Below are positions 1 through 7,567 of a DNA stretch of 52,955 nucleotides, piece after piece. The translations under genes were made by a program, and so were the position numbers. The notes beneath the pieces are model-generated. The model saw nothing but the letters and a program-made list of their open reading frames with translations. It had not been told where the DNA came from and ran no database searches. Positions within the stretch are counted from its first letter, which is position 1. The number at the start of each line of letters is the position of its first letter. Origin of the DNA: Magnetococcales bacterium (GTDB lineage: Bacteria; Pseudomonadota; Magnetococcia; Magnetococcales; JADFWT01); the NCBI GenBank assembly GCA_015233785.1, contig JADFWT010000007.1, positions 1 through 52,955 on the forward strand, given 5' to 3'.

Positions 1-475
1 TATTGATGCGCGCCTTACCCCGAACGCCATAGATGGCCGAAGAGCCGGTATCGCCGCTGGTAGCCCCCAAAATGTTGAGCTGTCCCCCGGAACGCTTCAG
101 CAGATACTCAAACAGATTGCCCAGAAACTGCAACGCGACATCCTTAAAGGCGAGGGTCGGCCCATGGAACAGTTCGAGTATGGAGAGATCTCCGACCTTC
201 ACCACCGGCGTCACCTCCGGGTGGTTGAAGGTGGCGTAGGAGCGCTGCACCATCTCCGCCAAATCGGCTTTGGGGATATCATCGCCGGTAAAGAGGTCCA
301 TCACCTCGGTAGAGAGCTGCTGAAACGACAACCCGGACCATCGGGTCAGCGTCTCAGCATCCACTTGGGGGATACGCTCTGGAAGCAGCAGGCCGCCATC
401 GGTGGCCAGGCCCATCATCACCGCTTCGGAAAAAGTCACCGGCTCCACGCCGCCACGGGTACTTATGTAACGCAC
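1..475 (-). CDS. thrC: Threonine synthase, N-terminal part (runs off left edge)
   Basis: Threonine synthase converts O-phosphohomoserine to threonine with PLP, the last step of threonine synthesis in the cytoplasm. Only the first ~158 codons are in the window, with no stop. Translation from a GTG at 475-473 begins V-R-Y-I-S-T-R-G-G, the characteristic threonine synthase opening. It continues with GGLLLPE (residues 28-34), HGPTLAFKDVALQF with the PLP-binding Lys at about residue 111, and GATSGDTGSSA of the phosphate-binding loop. The start is chosen because AGGAG (complement of 484-488) lies 8 nt upstream and because the conserved N-terminus begins there. The HGPTLAFKD form resembles the longer, E. 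coli/yeast-like class of ThrC. The recognition is secure; only the remaining two thirds cannot be assessed. Confidence 0.95.
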   Translation of the reverse strand, partial: MRYISTRGGVEPVTFSEAVMMGLATDGGLLLPERIPQVDAETLTRWSGLSFQQLSTEVMDLFTGDDIPKADLAEMVQRSYATFNHPEVTPVVKVGDLSILELFHGPTLAFKDVALQFLGNLFEYLLKRSGGQLNILGATSGDTGSSAIYGVRGKARIN

Positions 476-934
476 GAAATGCTCTCCTGATTGGAACGGA
501 ATTTAACTGGTTCAATATGCCGGAAAGGGACACTCCATGGCAAAGATCGATAAGTAAAAAAGCGTTCGGTTTCGGTTTGTGCAGCACGAAAGGGCTTTTG
601 CAGCGGCGTTTTATACGGGGTTGGGGGGGCATTGTCAGAGGCTCTTGTGTTTGTAAAGACGGATGATTAGGCCTTCTGCCCATGCCGCAATGGTTCGGCG
701 CAGAGGCAGCAAGCCGTCTCCCTCCCCCAAGAGAGGGCATTCAGCCGCAAGTGAATCTACGCGACCTTCTGGGGCGTACCAATCGGCCAAATGCATCCCG
801 TAGCCTTACGGAACATCACCCACACCCCCGGAGATCGTCCTCCTTGATAAACGTCTCACTCAGGCTACCAACCGCACCACCCCATCGTCTGCCGTAGCCG
901 TAATGGCCGCGCAAAGGTGGAAGGGAGGTGCTGA
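476..934. other. 459-nt gene-free stretch
   Basis: The stretch separates the thrC start from the end of the FkbM gene. Both strands contain only short, interrupted frames with no recognisable protein motif, and I found no tRNA-like fold. It includes a run of eight G residues near 631-640 and a purine-rich AGGGAGGTG at 922-930. The thrC promoter probably lies at its left end. It may be decayed coding sequence, but I cannot identify an ancestor. Confidence 0.4.
514..543 (-). promoter_or_regulatory. Possible sigma70 promoter for thrC
   Basis: On the minus strand TTGCCA (538-543) is followed after 18 nt by CATATT (514-519), about 40 nt upstream of the thrC GTG start. The spacing and matches are acceptable but not strong, so this is a weak prediction. 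Confidence 0.3.
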
Positions 935-1657
935 TTAGTTACCCCAGGCTTTGTTGGCACGCAGTGGACTATTTTCTTTCACATAAACAAAATCTACTGT
1001 CCAAATCGCGGAGTCTAATGGGCGACGCTTTATTTCACACAAATCATAGGGCACCCAAGATCGTTCAGTCAGCCAGGCATGGATCTCTCCAAAAAGCGCA
1101 ACATCCTGATGGATCTCAAGAAAACTGGCTTCAAAGAGAATCACTTGAATGTGGTCGAAAAGCTCTTCGGCGCCTTTCAGAACCTCGAACTCGTACCCCT
1201 GCGTATCAATTTTTAAAAATTGTGGTTTTTTCTGTATGGTTTCTGCGTGTGAAGATAACGTGCGCATCGGGTGGTCACGAACCGGAAAGTCTTGCGGAAC
1301 GCTCTCTTGAAGAATGGACGAGGCATTTTCTGCTTCATGGAAGGCGACATTTGCTTTGTTGGCGGCCCCGACAAGGCCTGGCACAACCTGGATCGACGGG
1401 TGAACTTTTGACAGTTCATTAAGATGAACGACTTTTTCCTCTAGAGGCTCAAAACAGAAAACCTGTGTTGAAGGCCAAACCTGAAGACACTCTAGTGCAA
1501 AAGAACCTTGAAATGCGCCGACATCGTAGCACACCTGTGGATCAAAGCCATTACCGGCAAGACGTTGAAGAACATGTAAAGTTCTGTTCGGTGAATAGCT
1601 GATCTTTCCTATCTTATCGAGATATATCAATAGATCTGTAACTATTTTTCTAAACAT
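935..1657 (-). CDS. FkbM-family SAM-dependent methyltransferase
   Basis: This 240-residue protein is a class I methyltransferase of the FkbM family, whose members O-methylate sugars, polyketides or other small molecules. The SAM-binding motif I is DVGAFQGSFA (about residues 46-55), followed by the acidic strand end CFEPLEE. The family signature FLKIDTQGYEFEVLKGAE lies near residues 148-165. An ATG start at 1657 gives a full-length family domain. The gene is isolated: flanking genes are unrelated and gaps on both sides exceed 200 nt. It is visibly more AT-rich than its neighbours (A/T-rich codons throughout), which suggests recent acquisition, as is common for FkbM genes of surface-polysaccharide loci. 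The substrate cannot be read from the sequence. Confidence 0.85.
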   Translation of the reverse strand: MFRKIVTDLLIYLDKIGKISYSPNRTLHVLQRLAGNGFDPQVCYDVGAFQGSFALECLQVWPSTQVFCFEPLEEKVVHLNELSKVHPSIQVVPGLVGAANKANVAFHEAENASSILQESVPQDFPVRDHPMRTLSSHAETIQKKPQFLKIDTQGYEFEVLKGAEELFDHIQVILFEASFLEIHQDVALFGEIHAWLTERSWVPYDLCEIKRRPLDSAIWTVDFVYVKENSPLRANKAWGN

Positions 1658-1868
1658 AATTGCAATAGTTCCTCAGATGTGGGGCATCCCATATCGTCAT
1701 AATTGAGCGCCCTGAAAGCGGTACAAACAGACCTCAACCTTAGATTCATCAAATGGCGTAACGATCCATGGAGGCTTTACGTAAAGACATCCGCATCACT
1801 CTCTCACAAGAAGCCTGGCAATAGCGAACACAAACGAACGGCCCCACTCTGAATCAAAAAGGCAAACG

Positions 1869-3047
1869 TTACCGTGCCAACGCCACTCCACCACGCACCA
1901 TCAGTGTAAACACTCCCGCACCAAGCCCCCAAATCCCCACAGCCACCCCCATCTCTATTCCGGTGGGCATATAGACCCCCATCTCCCCGAGGGGCGTAGG
2001 CACCAACCCCGGCACCACCAGCCCAACCCCCTTCTCCATCCAGACCCCCACCACCGCCAGCAGCGAGGCTAGATTAAGCCACACGGGTCGCCTTCTAAGA
2101 GGTGGAATAATCAACATGGCAAAGGCCACCGCATTGAGCGCCAGCGCCCCTTGCATCCACAGAGAGAGCCCCGCCGACCCTCCATAGAGATGTCGCACCA
2201 CCGCGCCATGCCCCCCACCGCCATAGAAAGCCACAAACAGCTCTGACCCAAGCAGAAAAAGATGCACCAGCATTGCGGAAGCCATGGCCACGGATAACAG
2301 CCGCACCACCGAACCGGGCAGCCGAAAACGAGTTTGCCAGTGAAGCACCTTAAAGGCCAGAATCATCACCCCGGCCCCAGCAGCAAAGGCCGAGGCGATA
2401 AAGCGCGGGGCCATGACGGCACTATTCCAGAATGGACGCGACACCACCCCGGACATCATGAAGGCGGTGACGGTATGAATACCAATCCCCAGCACCACCG
2501 CCAGCACTACCAGCAGCCAATGCCCGCGGAGCGATGACGCCCGCACCCCCCGCCAGCGGGCATGAACCATTCGATACCAAAGCCCCAGGCAGAGCCCCCC
2601 ATAGAGCATCAACACCACCATATCCCAAGCCATGATGGAAGCGGGGAAATTAAACGTACCCAGAAACGGCACCGCATGCCAGATACGCAGCGGCTGCCCC
2701 AGATCCACAAAGACAAACATCAGGCTCATCACCACCGCCGAGAAGCCCAGCGCCTCCCCATAGGGGGTGACGCGGGCCATGCCCCTATGGCCAAACAGAT
2801 AGGCCGGAACCACCAACATTACCGCCGCCGCCGCCACCCCCACCAAAAAGGTGAAGTTGCCGATATAGAGCCCCCATACGGCTCGATCATCCAGCCCGGT
2901 AGCCACCAAACCATGCGTAAACTGATGGGCATAACAGAACGCACCAAGCCCCATCAATGCCAGCAGAAAAGCCATCCATAGACCATAGCCGCGACATCCG
3001 CGAAACGGGGTGCCAATCAGCGTCAACAGGAAGGATCGGGATTGCAC
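1869..3047 (-). CDS. NrfD/PsrC-type polytopic membrane subunit
   Basis: The protein is a multi-spanning membrane subunit of the NrfD/PsrC (polysulfide reductase) superfamily. These subunits exchange electrons with the quinone pool for periplasmic or cytoplasmic iron-sulfur and molybdopterin partners. About nine to ten hydrophobic helices are visible, with features such as DLGQPLRIWH in the middle, HTVTAFMMSGVVSRPFWNS, and a C-terminal glycine-rich helix. The layout resembles DsrP/HybB-like members. I place the start at GTG 3047-3045 (392 aa) because AAGGAG (complement of 3054-3059) lies 5 nt upstream. Longer in-frame starts up to 3155 lack a ribosome binding site. No iron-sulfur or catalytic partner is adjacent, which is odd because family members usually sit in operons. 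Confidence 0.8.
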   Translation of the reverse strand: MQSRSFLLTLIGTPFRGCRGYGLWMAFLLALMGLGAFCYAHQFTHGLVATGLDDRAVWGLYIGNFTFLVGVAAAAVMLVVPAYLFGHRGMARVTPYGEALGFSAVVMSLMFVFVDLGQPLRIWHAVPFLGTFNFPASIMAWDMVVLMLYGGLCLGLWYRMVHARWRGVRASSLRGHWLLVVLAVVLGIGIHTVTAFMMSGVVSRPFWNSAVMAPRFIASAFAAGAGVMILAFKVLHWQTRFRLPGSVVRLLSVAMASAMLVHLFLLGSELFVAFYGGGGHGAVVRHLYGGSAGLSLWMQGALALNAVAFAMLIIPPLRRRPVWLNLASLLAVVGVWMEKGVGLVVPGLVPTPLGEMGVYMPTGIEMGVAVGIWGLGAGVFTLMVRGGVALAR

Positions 3048-3185
3048 GCGGAACTCCTTGTGAAGGGTGGTTCTCCTCATAAAAATAATGGCAGATGTGA
3101 CGGGAAATGAAAAGATCAGCCACAACGCATACGCGGGATTTCCTTTGCCCGACAATGGGCGTATGCTGGGCGGCGGTGATGGAAG

Positions 3186-3215
3186 TTGTTATCGGGACCA
3201 ATGACTTATCATAAT
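3186..3215 (+). promoter_or_regulatory. Possible sigma70 promoter for the CNNM-type gene
   Basis: TTGTTA (3186-3191) and CATAAT (3210-3215) are separated by 18 nt and lie about 40 nt upstream of the ATG at 3257, within an AT-rich block. The match is fair; no experiment supports it. Confidence 0.4.
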
Positions 3216-3256
3216 ATATTTAAGTTGTATTGCTGACTTGAGAAAGGCACCCCACC

Positions 3257-4525
3257 ATGGAATTGGCCATTCAGATTTTAATCATGCTTATTTTTCTTTT
3301 ATTAAAAGGCTTTTATTCCGGCTCCGAAATCGCCATGGTCAACTGCGACAAGATTAAGATGCGCCACTGGGCCAAGATGGGCAACAAAGGAGCCCAGAGG
3401 GTGCTGGATCTCTTCGAGACCCCCGATGTGATTCTCGGCACCACCCTGGTAGGCACCAACATCGCCACCGTCACCGTCTCCACCATGGGGGCGCTGATCT
3501 TTATCGATGCCTTTGGATCCATCGGCGACCCCCTCGCTGTGATGGTGATGACCCCCTTTCTGCTGATTCTCGGCGAGATCGTCCCAAAAAGCGTCTACCA
3601 ACAGAAAGCCAACGAGTTTGCCAAGGTGATTATCTACCCTTTGCAGTTTTCGTCGCTGCTGTTCTACCCGGTGATTTTTGTCTTCAGCCGCGTGGCCCGT
3701 TTCGCCACCCGCCTGGTAGGCGGTACCGCCGAAAACGAAAGCGGCGTAACCCGCGAAGGCATCCGCATGATTCTGGAGATGTCCGAAACCCAAGCCGACG
3801 TCAATGAGTTCGATAAACTTCGGGTCACCCGCATCATCCGCTTTGCCGACACCACGGTGGGTGAAGCCATGGTGCCTCTGGCCGAGGTGGTGGGCATCTA
3901 CAATGACCGCAACACCGCCGAGGCCATCAAAAAAGTGCGCCAATACGGCTACAACCGCCTCCCGACCTTTGACGACAACATCACCAACATCACCGGCATC
4001 TTTTTTCTCAGCATCTGGGACCTCATGAATAAAGAGAGCCTCGCCAACCGCCCCATGGATAGCTTTATTCATCAACCCTTCTACGTCTCGTCCAAGGAGG
4101 TCATCGACCAAGTGCTGCCCGAGCTGCACAAGCGGGATGATCACATGGCGATTGTGGTCAATGAGTTCGGCTCGGCCATTGGCCTGCTTACCGTGGATGA
4201 TATCTACGAAGAGGTGGTGGGCGACATGGGGGTGGGGTACGAGTTCTGGGATCTAAACCCACACAAGCGGCAGTTCGAGCTGATTCCTCAAGATGAGATG
4301 GGTACCGCCTTTATGGTAGATGCCCGCATTCCCCTCTCCCGCATCAACGAGCTGCTCTATGCGCACCTGCCGGTGGGCACGGCGCATACCCTGGGCGGGC
4401 TGGTGGAGCATCAACTACGGCGGATTCCTACCGTGGGTGACTCTATTAAGAACGCCGGGCTACGCATCACCGTCCAGAAAGCCGATACCCGCAAAATTCA
4501 TACGGTATTGATTGAGAGGGTCTGA
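3257..4525 (+). CDS. CNNM/CorB-type membrane protein with CBS pair (HlyC/CorC family)
   Basis: The 422-residue protein has the standard order of the CNNM (DUF21)-CBS-CBS-CorC_HlyC family, implicated in magnesium export or divalent cation homeostasis at the inner membrane. An N-terminal DUF21 region (residues 1 to about 150) contains hydrophobic helices, the early motif GFYSGSEIAMV and GEIVPKS. Two CBS domains follow (about residues 190-310, with GEAMVPLAEV at the start). The C-terminal part (about 340-422) matches the CorC/HlyC domain, with HTLGGLVEH. The ATG at 3257 is preceded by GAGAAAGG. The gene is convergent with the ydcF-like gene, with a double hairpin between them. The old annotation 'hemolysin' for this family should not be taken as function. 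Confidence 0.88.
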   Translation: MELAIQILIMLIFLLLKGFYSGSEIAMVNCDKIKMRHWAKMGNKGAQRVLDLFETPDVILGTTLVGTNIATVTVSTMGALIFIDAFGSIGDPLAVMVMTPFLLILGEIVPKSVYQQKANEFAKVIIYPLQFSSLLFYPVIFVFSRVARFATRLVGGTAENESGVTREGIRMILEMSETQADVNEFDKLRVTRIIRFADTTVGEAMVPLAEVVGIYNDRNTAEAIKKVRQYGYNRLPTFDDNITNITGIFFLSIWDLMNKESLANRPMDSFIHQPFYVSSKEVIDQVLPELHKRDDHMAIVVNEFGSAIGLLTVDDIYEEVVGDMGVGYEFWDLNPHKRQFELIPQDEMGTAFMVDARIPLSRINELLYAHLPVGTAHTLGGLVEHQLRRIPTVGDSIKNAGLRITVQKADTRKIHTVLIERV

Positions 4526-4557
4526 ACGGCGGATACACCTGGTGTATTTATTCAGAC
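4520..4557. terminator. Nested double hairpin between convergent genes, probable bidirectional terminator
   Basis: An outer stem GTCTGAA (4520-4526)/TTCAGAC (4551-4557) encloses a second perfect stem ATACACC (4533-4539)/GGTGTAT (4541-4547). The structure covers the stop codon of the plus-strand gene and ends 3 nt before the stop of the minus-strand gene. Short T/A runs flank the stems. The position suits termination in both directions; the short loop and lack of a long U tract leave doubt. Confidence 0.5.
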
Positions 4558-4559
4558 AC

Positions 4560-5315
4560 TCAATACCGAATTTTATACCAAACCCGCCCCATCATCTCAT
4601 GCAGTGCCACACGCACCCCGTACGCATTCCCCGCTTCGGGGATCCAATCCATCCACCCCAGCGCACCCTGGGTTCTAACCAGCGTCGAGGCCGGAACCAC
4701 CTCCAGTCCAACCCGTTCAAAAGCCCACACAGCACGCGGCATATCACGATGATGCGTCACCAACAGCACCCGCTTTACCCCCTCTTTGGAGAGTACAGCG
4801 GCGCTCTCCCGAGCATTTTCAAAGGTGTTACGGCTCTCCTCCTCGGTCCAGCGCACCGGTACGCCGAACTCCTCTTCAAGCACACGCTTCATCAATACCG
4901 ATTCAGGCAGCGCCTCGCCAAACTGATGACCGCCTGAGGTCAAGATCGGCAGCCCACTCTTTCGATGCAGCCACGCCCCGTATCGCGCCCGAACCAAGCC
5001 GCCGGGATTCAAGGTGTCCCCGCCATACTCAGGTGCCTTGGGATAACGGCTATGCCCTAAGATTACAATTGCCTCGGCACTGCTTTTCGTCACCATGGAC
5101 GGGCGTAGAATGGGCGCGCTCTCCAACCCGCGATGCAGCAGCTCACCCACCGCCGCCACATTGGCCAGATAGAGAAGCGCCCACCCCAACAGCAAGACAA
5201 GCGAGACCTTCGGCGCACCGCGACGCAAGCGCCAAATGGCCCACCCCATCAAGATCAACACAATCCCGGGAGGCAGCAACAGCCGCTCCACCACGATATT
5301 GAAGACCGGCCCCAT
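4560..5315 (-). CDS. YdcF/ElyC-like DUF218 membrane protein
   Basis: This 251-residue protein has two N-terminal membrane helices (about residues 8-27 and 36-56) followed by a DUF218 domain. The domain starts at AIVILGHSRYP (about 82-92) and includes LPILTSGGH, the ESRNTFENA motif and LVTHHRDMPRA. DUF218 proteins such as ElyC and SanA act in the envelope, linked to peptidoglycan or lipid carrier metabolism; a precise reaction is not established. The ATG at 5315 overlaps the xerC stop as ATGA, so the two are translationally coupled. It is the last gene of the DUF484-xerC unit. Confidence 0.82.
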   Translation of the reverse strand: MGPVFNIVVERLLLPPGIVLILMGWAIWRLRRGAPKVSLVLLLGWALLYLANVAAVGELLHRGLESAPILRPSMVTKSSAEAIVILGHSRYPKAPEYGGDTLNPGGLVRARYGAWLHRKSGLPILTSGGHQFGEALPESVLMKRVLEEEFGVPVRWTEEESRNTFENARESAAVLSKEGVKRVLLVTHHRDMPRAVWAFERVGLEVVPASTLVRTQGALGWMDWIPEAGNAYGVRVALHEMMGRVWYKIRY

Positions 5316-6298
5316 CAGGCCGCCATCTCGCGGCGCCGAGCCCCTCGGCGATGAGCGCGTGGATGGGCGGCGTCATACACCTTGGCCAACCCCATAAAAT
5401 CCAGATGCGTGTAACGCTGGGTGGTGGAGAGCGATGCGTGCCCCATCATCTCCTGGATCGAACGCAGATCGGCCCCGGATTGCAAAAGATGCGTCGCAAA
5501 CGCATGACGAAGGGCATGAGGCGTCACCTTCTCCGGCAACCCCAACTGCCTGCGCAAATCCCGCAACAGGCGCTGCACCGCACGGGGATTCAAACGACCC
5601 CCGCGAACCCCGGTAAAGAGCGGCTGATCCGATGCCATCTCCTCGCCGCTGCGCGCCTCCATGGCCTGCACATAGTCGCCAATGGCCGTTCGCGCCAAGC
5701 GTCCAAGGGGGGTGTGACGCTCTTTACCGCCCTTACCCAATACCCGCACATCCCCCGCATCCAGATCCACATCCACCCGGTCCAGACCGCACAACTCCCC
5801 CACACGAAGCCCGGAGCCGTAGAGAAGCTCCAACACCGCCGCATCCCGCAACACGACCCAGCTCTGGCGCGGTCTGATACGAGATTTCGAGGCCGTTACC
5901 TCCGCTTTATCAATAAGATGTGCTGTCTCCTCCTCGGTGGGCGCACGAGGCAGACGCTTAGGTAATTTCGGCGTAGACACCAAAACCGGTGGATTCTTCT
6001 CCACCCACCCTTCCCGCTCCATATAGCGAAACCAGGCGCGTAGCGAGGCCATGCGCCGTTGCAGCGTCGCCCTCGAAAGCCCCTCCCGCTGGCACAGCGC
6101 CAGAAAACCACGAAAATCGCGCACCTCCAGCTTCGAGAGATCACCATCCTCCATGCGACGCTCTGGATGACGGCTTCGCCAGTAGTCGGCAAAGCGCTCC
6201 AGATCCCGCAAATAGGCGGTAACGGTATTGGGGGAGAGACGACGTTCGCTCTCTAGATGGTGCCAAAACCCTTCGGCGTGAGGTAGATCAGGAATCAT
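5315..6298 (-). CDS. xerC: Tyrosine recombinase XerC
   Basis: XerC with XerD resolves chromosome dimers at dif during cell division. The 327-residue protein has an N-terminal SAM-like DNA-binding domain (about 1-100) and a catalytic domain. It carries all catalytic residues: Arg165 in GSGLRVGEL, Lys189 in GKGGKERH, His261 and Arg264 in HALRHAFATHLL, His287 in MMGHASL and Tyr296 in TQRYTHL. It starts with ATG at 6298, overlapping the DUF484 stop (ATGA), and ends overlapping the ydcF-like start. Partner order DUF484-xerC is the common proteobacterial arrangement, which supports XerC over XerD or an integrase. A short basic C-terminal tail (residues 312-327) is an add-on. Confidence 0.93.
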   Translation of the reverse strand: MIPDLPHAEGFWHHLESERRLSPNTVTAYLRDLERFADYWRSRHPERRMEDGDLSKLEVRDFRGFLALCQREGLSRATLQRRMASLRAWFRYMEREGWVEKNPPVLVSTPKLPKRLPRAPTEEETAHLIDKAEVTASKSRIRPRQSWVVLRDAAVLELLYGSGLRVGELCGLDRVDVDLDAGDVRVLGKGGKERHTPLGRLARTAIGDYVQAMEARSGEEMASDQPLFTGVRGGRLNPRAVQRLLRDLRRQLGLPEKVTPHALRHAFATHLLQSGADLRSIQEMMGHASLSTTQRYTHLDFMGLAKVYDAAHPRAHRRGARRREMAA

Positions 6299-7035
6299 GA
6301 GTGGTGAGGTACCGCCTGTTGGAGGTTAAGCGTTAGAATATCGGCCAGGTTTTGCACCAAATCCGTGGCAAAACTGGGTAGAAAACGCGACGGACTTGCC
6401 CCGCCCATGTTCAAACTACCCACAATGCGTATCCCGCCGTCGTCATCCACCAAGCGCAATGGCACCAACGCCTCCGAACGAATCATATTCTCATGAGCCC
6501 CGAAAAAGCGCCCATCCCGATCCCGCTCCAGCCCCATCCGAATCACCACCCGTCCATCTCGCCCAAACAGCTCGCTGAACTGGCGATCGCACAACAGAAA
6601 AAGTCGATCCTGCAACGCATCCGGCACGCCGCTGGCCAGCGGACCCGGCAGCATCTCCCGCGCCTCTTCAGCCAGCGCCACCGTCACGCGGCTTATCTCG
6701 AATGTCTGCTCCAGACCCTTGGCCGCCGCCTTAAGACGCCCGGCGTAATCACGCACTCGCATAAAGTCCATCTGCACCGAATGAAACGCCTGATAGATGG
6801 ACTCATTGTGCTGAATACGATGGATCATGCCATCCAGTTGCCCCTGAATCTGATTGCTCTGGTCTCGCAATCGGTTAAGCTGGCCCGCCTCCAAACTGAG
6901 AACCCGCCCAGAAGCCTGTATCGCCTCCGGCAACAGATCGCTGTGGCGCGAAAAAAAATCATCATGCGCCATCAGCCACGCCCGAACCCGCTCTTCCGTC
7001 AGGAGATTCTCCCTCTCCATCGGAACGCCTCCCAT
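6295..7035 (-). CDS. DUF484 family protein (GAF-like)
   Basis: DUF484 proteins are GAF-like cytoplasmic proteins of unknown activity, encoded next to xerC in many proteobacteria. The N-terminal part contains the family motif (V-R-A-W-L-M-A-H-D-D-F-F) followed by HSDLLPE. A coiled-coil stretch (about residues 45-110) leads into the GAF-like region with IRMGLERD and SEALVPLRL. I choose ATG 7035 because AGGAGA lies 6 nt upstream; ATG 7020 with GGAGG upstream is nearly as good. Further upstream codons lack a site. The stop overlaps the xerC start as ATGA. It is transcribed divergently from the ArsR-type gene. Confidence 0.85.
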   Translation of the reverse strand: MGGVPMERENLLTEERVRAWLMAHDDFFSRHSDLLPEAIQASGRVLSLEAGQLNRLRDQSNQIQGQLDGMIHRIQHNESIYQAFHSVQMDFMRVRDYAGRLKAAAKGLEQTFEISRVTVALAEEAREMLPGPLASGVPDALQDRLFLLCDRQFSELFGRDGRVVIRMGLERDRDGRFFGAHENMIRSEALVPLRLVDDDGGIRIVGSLNMGGASPSRFLPSFATDLVQNLADILTLNLQQAVPHHS

Positions 7036-7059
7036 CCAAACTCTCCTTTCTCCATTCAT

Positions 7060-7072
7060 CCATTAAAAATGG
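7060..7072. repeat. Perfect inverted repeat CCATT-AAA-AATGG
   Basis: The repeat lies between the divergent DUF484 and ArsR-type genes, about 50 nt upstream of the ArsR promoter -35 and just upstream of the DUF484 start. It could be an operator or promoter-region hairpin; its half-site resembles that of the palindrome at 7161-7175. Confidence 0.4.
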
Positions 7073-7120
7073 TATCCATTAAAAAAATCGGTCCTATACC
7101 TCTTCAATTTCTCACATGCG

Positions 7121-7149
7121 TTGACGAATCTTCACGCCGCACGCATAAT
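7121..7149 (+). promoter_or_regulatory. sigma70 promoter for the ArsR-rhodanese genes
   Basis: TTGACG (7121-7126) and CATAAT (7144-7149) are separated by exactly 17 nt. Transcription would start near 7156, about 47 nt before the GTG start codon of the ArsR-type gene. This is one of the best promoter matches in the window. Confidence 0.6.
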
Positions 7150-7160
7150 CCTCTCCATCA

Positions 7161-7175
7161 AATGGAACCTCCATT
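7161..7175. promoter_or_regulatory. Palindrome AATGGA-ACC-TCCATT, candidate operator
   Basis: This perfect 6-bp inverted repeat lies just downstream of the predicted start of transcription and upstream of the ribosome binding site of the ArsR-type gene. That is a usual place for an autoregulatory ArsR operator. The sequence does not match the classic ArsR/SmtB 12-2-12 consensus, so the assignment is inference. Confidence 0.4.
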
Positions 7176-7202
7176 GGATTCAACCTTTCGCCGAGGTGAT
7201 GC

Positions 7203-7541
7203 GTGGACTGCGATTTCGACGAAGAAAATATCGACAAGGTAGCCCGGTGCATGAAAGCCCTTTCGCACCCGCTGCGCCTTAAGGTAATCGCCGCACTGGC
7301 CGATGGCGAACTGAGCGTGCAGGAGCTGGTAAAAGCCGTCGGCACGACCCAATCCAACGTCTCGCAGCATCTCACCATCATGCGAGACAAAAGCATTCTC
7401 TCCTCTCGACGGGTGGCCAATCAGGTGTTCTACCGCGTCGGGGACTGCAAGGTTCTCGATCTGCTGGCGCTTACCCGTAAAATTTTCTGTCAGGTACATG
7501 GCAACGGCGGGCCGCCGCAGCCTCCTACCGATCCGAAATAG
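7203..7541 (+). CDS. ArsR/SmtB-type transcriptional regulator with four cysteines
   Basis: The 112-residue protein is a winged-helix ArsR-family repressor: ALSHPLRLKVIAAL (about 19-32), LSVQELVKAVGTTQSNVSQH as the recognition helix region (38-56), and SRRVANQVFYRV as the wing. Four Cys residues (3, 16, 82, 96) could bind metal or sense reactive sulfur; those at 16 and 96 are in the first and last helices. The start is GTG 7203, preceded by GAGG 6 nt away. The adjacent gene encodes a rhodanese 26 nt downstream, which favours a role in sulfide or persulfide response. The ligand is not shown by sequence; arsenic sensing is unlikely because no CxC or CVC pair is present in the DNA-binding helix. 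Confidence 0.85.
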   Translation: MDCDFDEENIDKVARCMKALSHPLRLKVIAALADGELSVQELVKAVGTTQSNVSQHLTIMRDKSILSSRRVANQVFYRVGDCKVLDLLALTRKIFCQVHGNGGPPQPPTDPK

Positions 7542-7567
7542 CCCCCCTTCCAGCCGAGGTATTGGAT

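Noticed and set aside
512-530. GGTTCAATATGCC resembling a tRNA T-arm
   Set aside because: The surrounding sequence cannot fold into a cloverleaf with acceptor and anticodon stems.
1690-1865. Short plus-strand frame with FIKWRNDPWRLYVK between FkbM and NrfD genes
   Set aside because: About 49 codons, no start with a ribosome binding site and no family I can name; too weak to call a gene remnant.
3302-4144. Long minus-strand open frame of about 280 codons inside the CNNM-type gene
   Set aside because: It is in antisense to a clear, conserved membrane protein gene, and its translation is His/Gly-rich with no domain.
7158-7499. Minus-strand 113-codon frame over the ArsR-type gene
   Set aside because: Antisense shadow; the plus strand carries a clear winged-helix protein with promoter and ribosome binding site.
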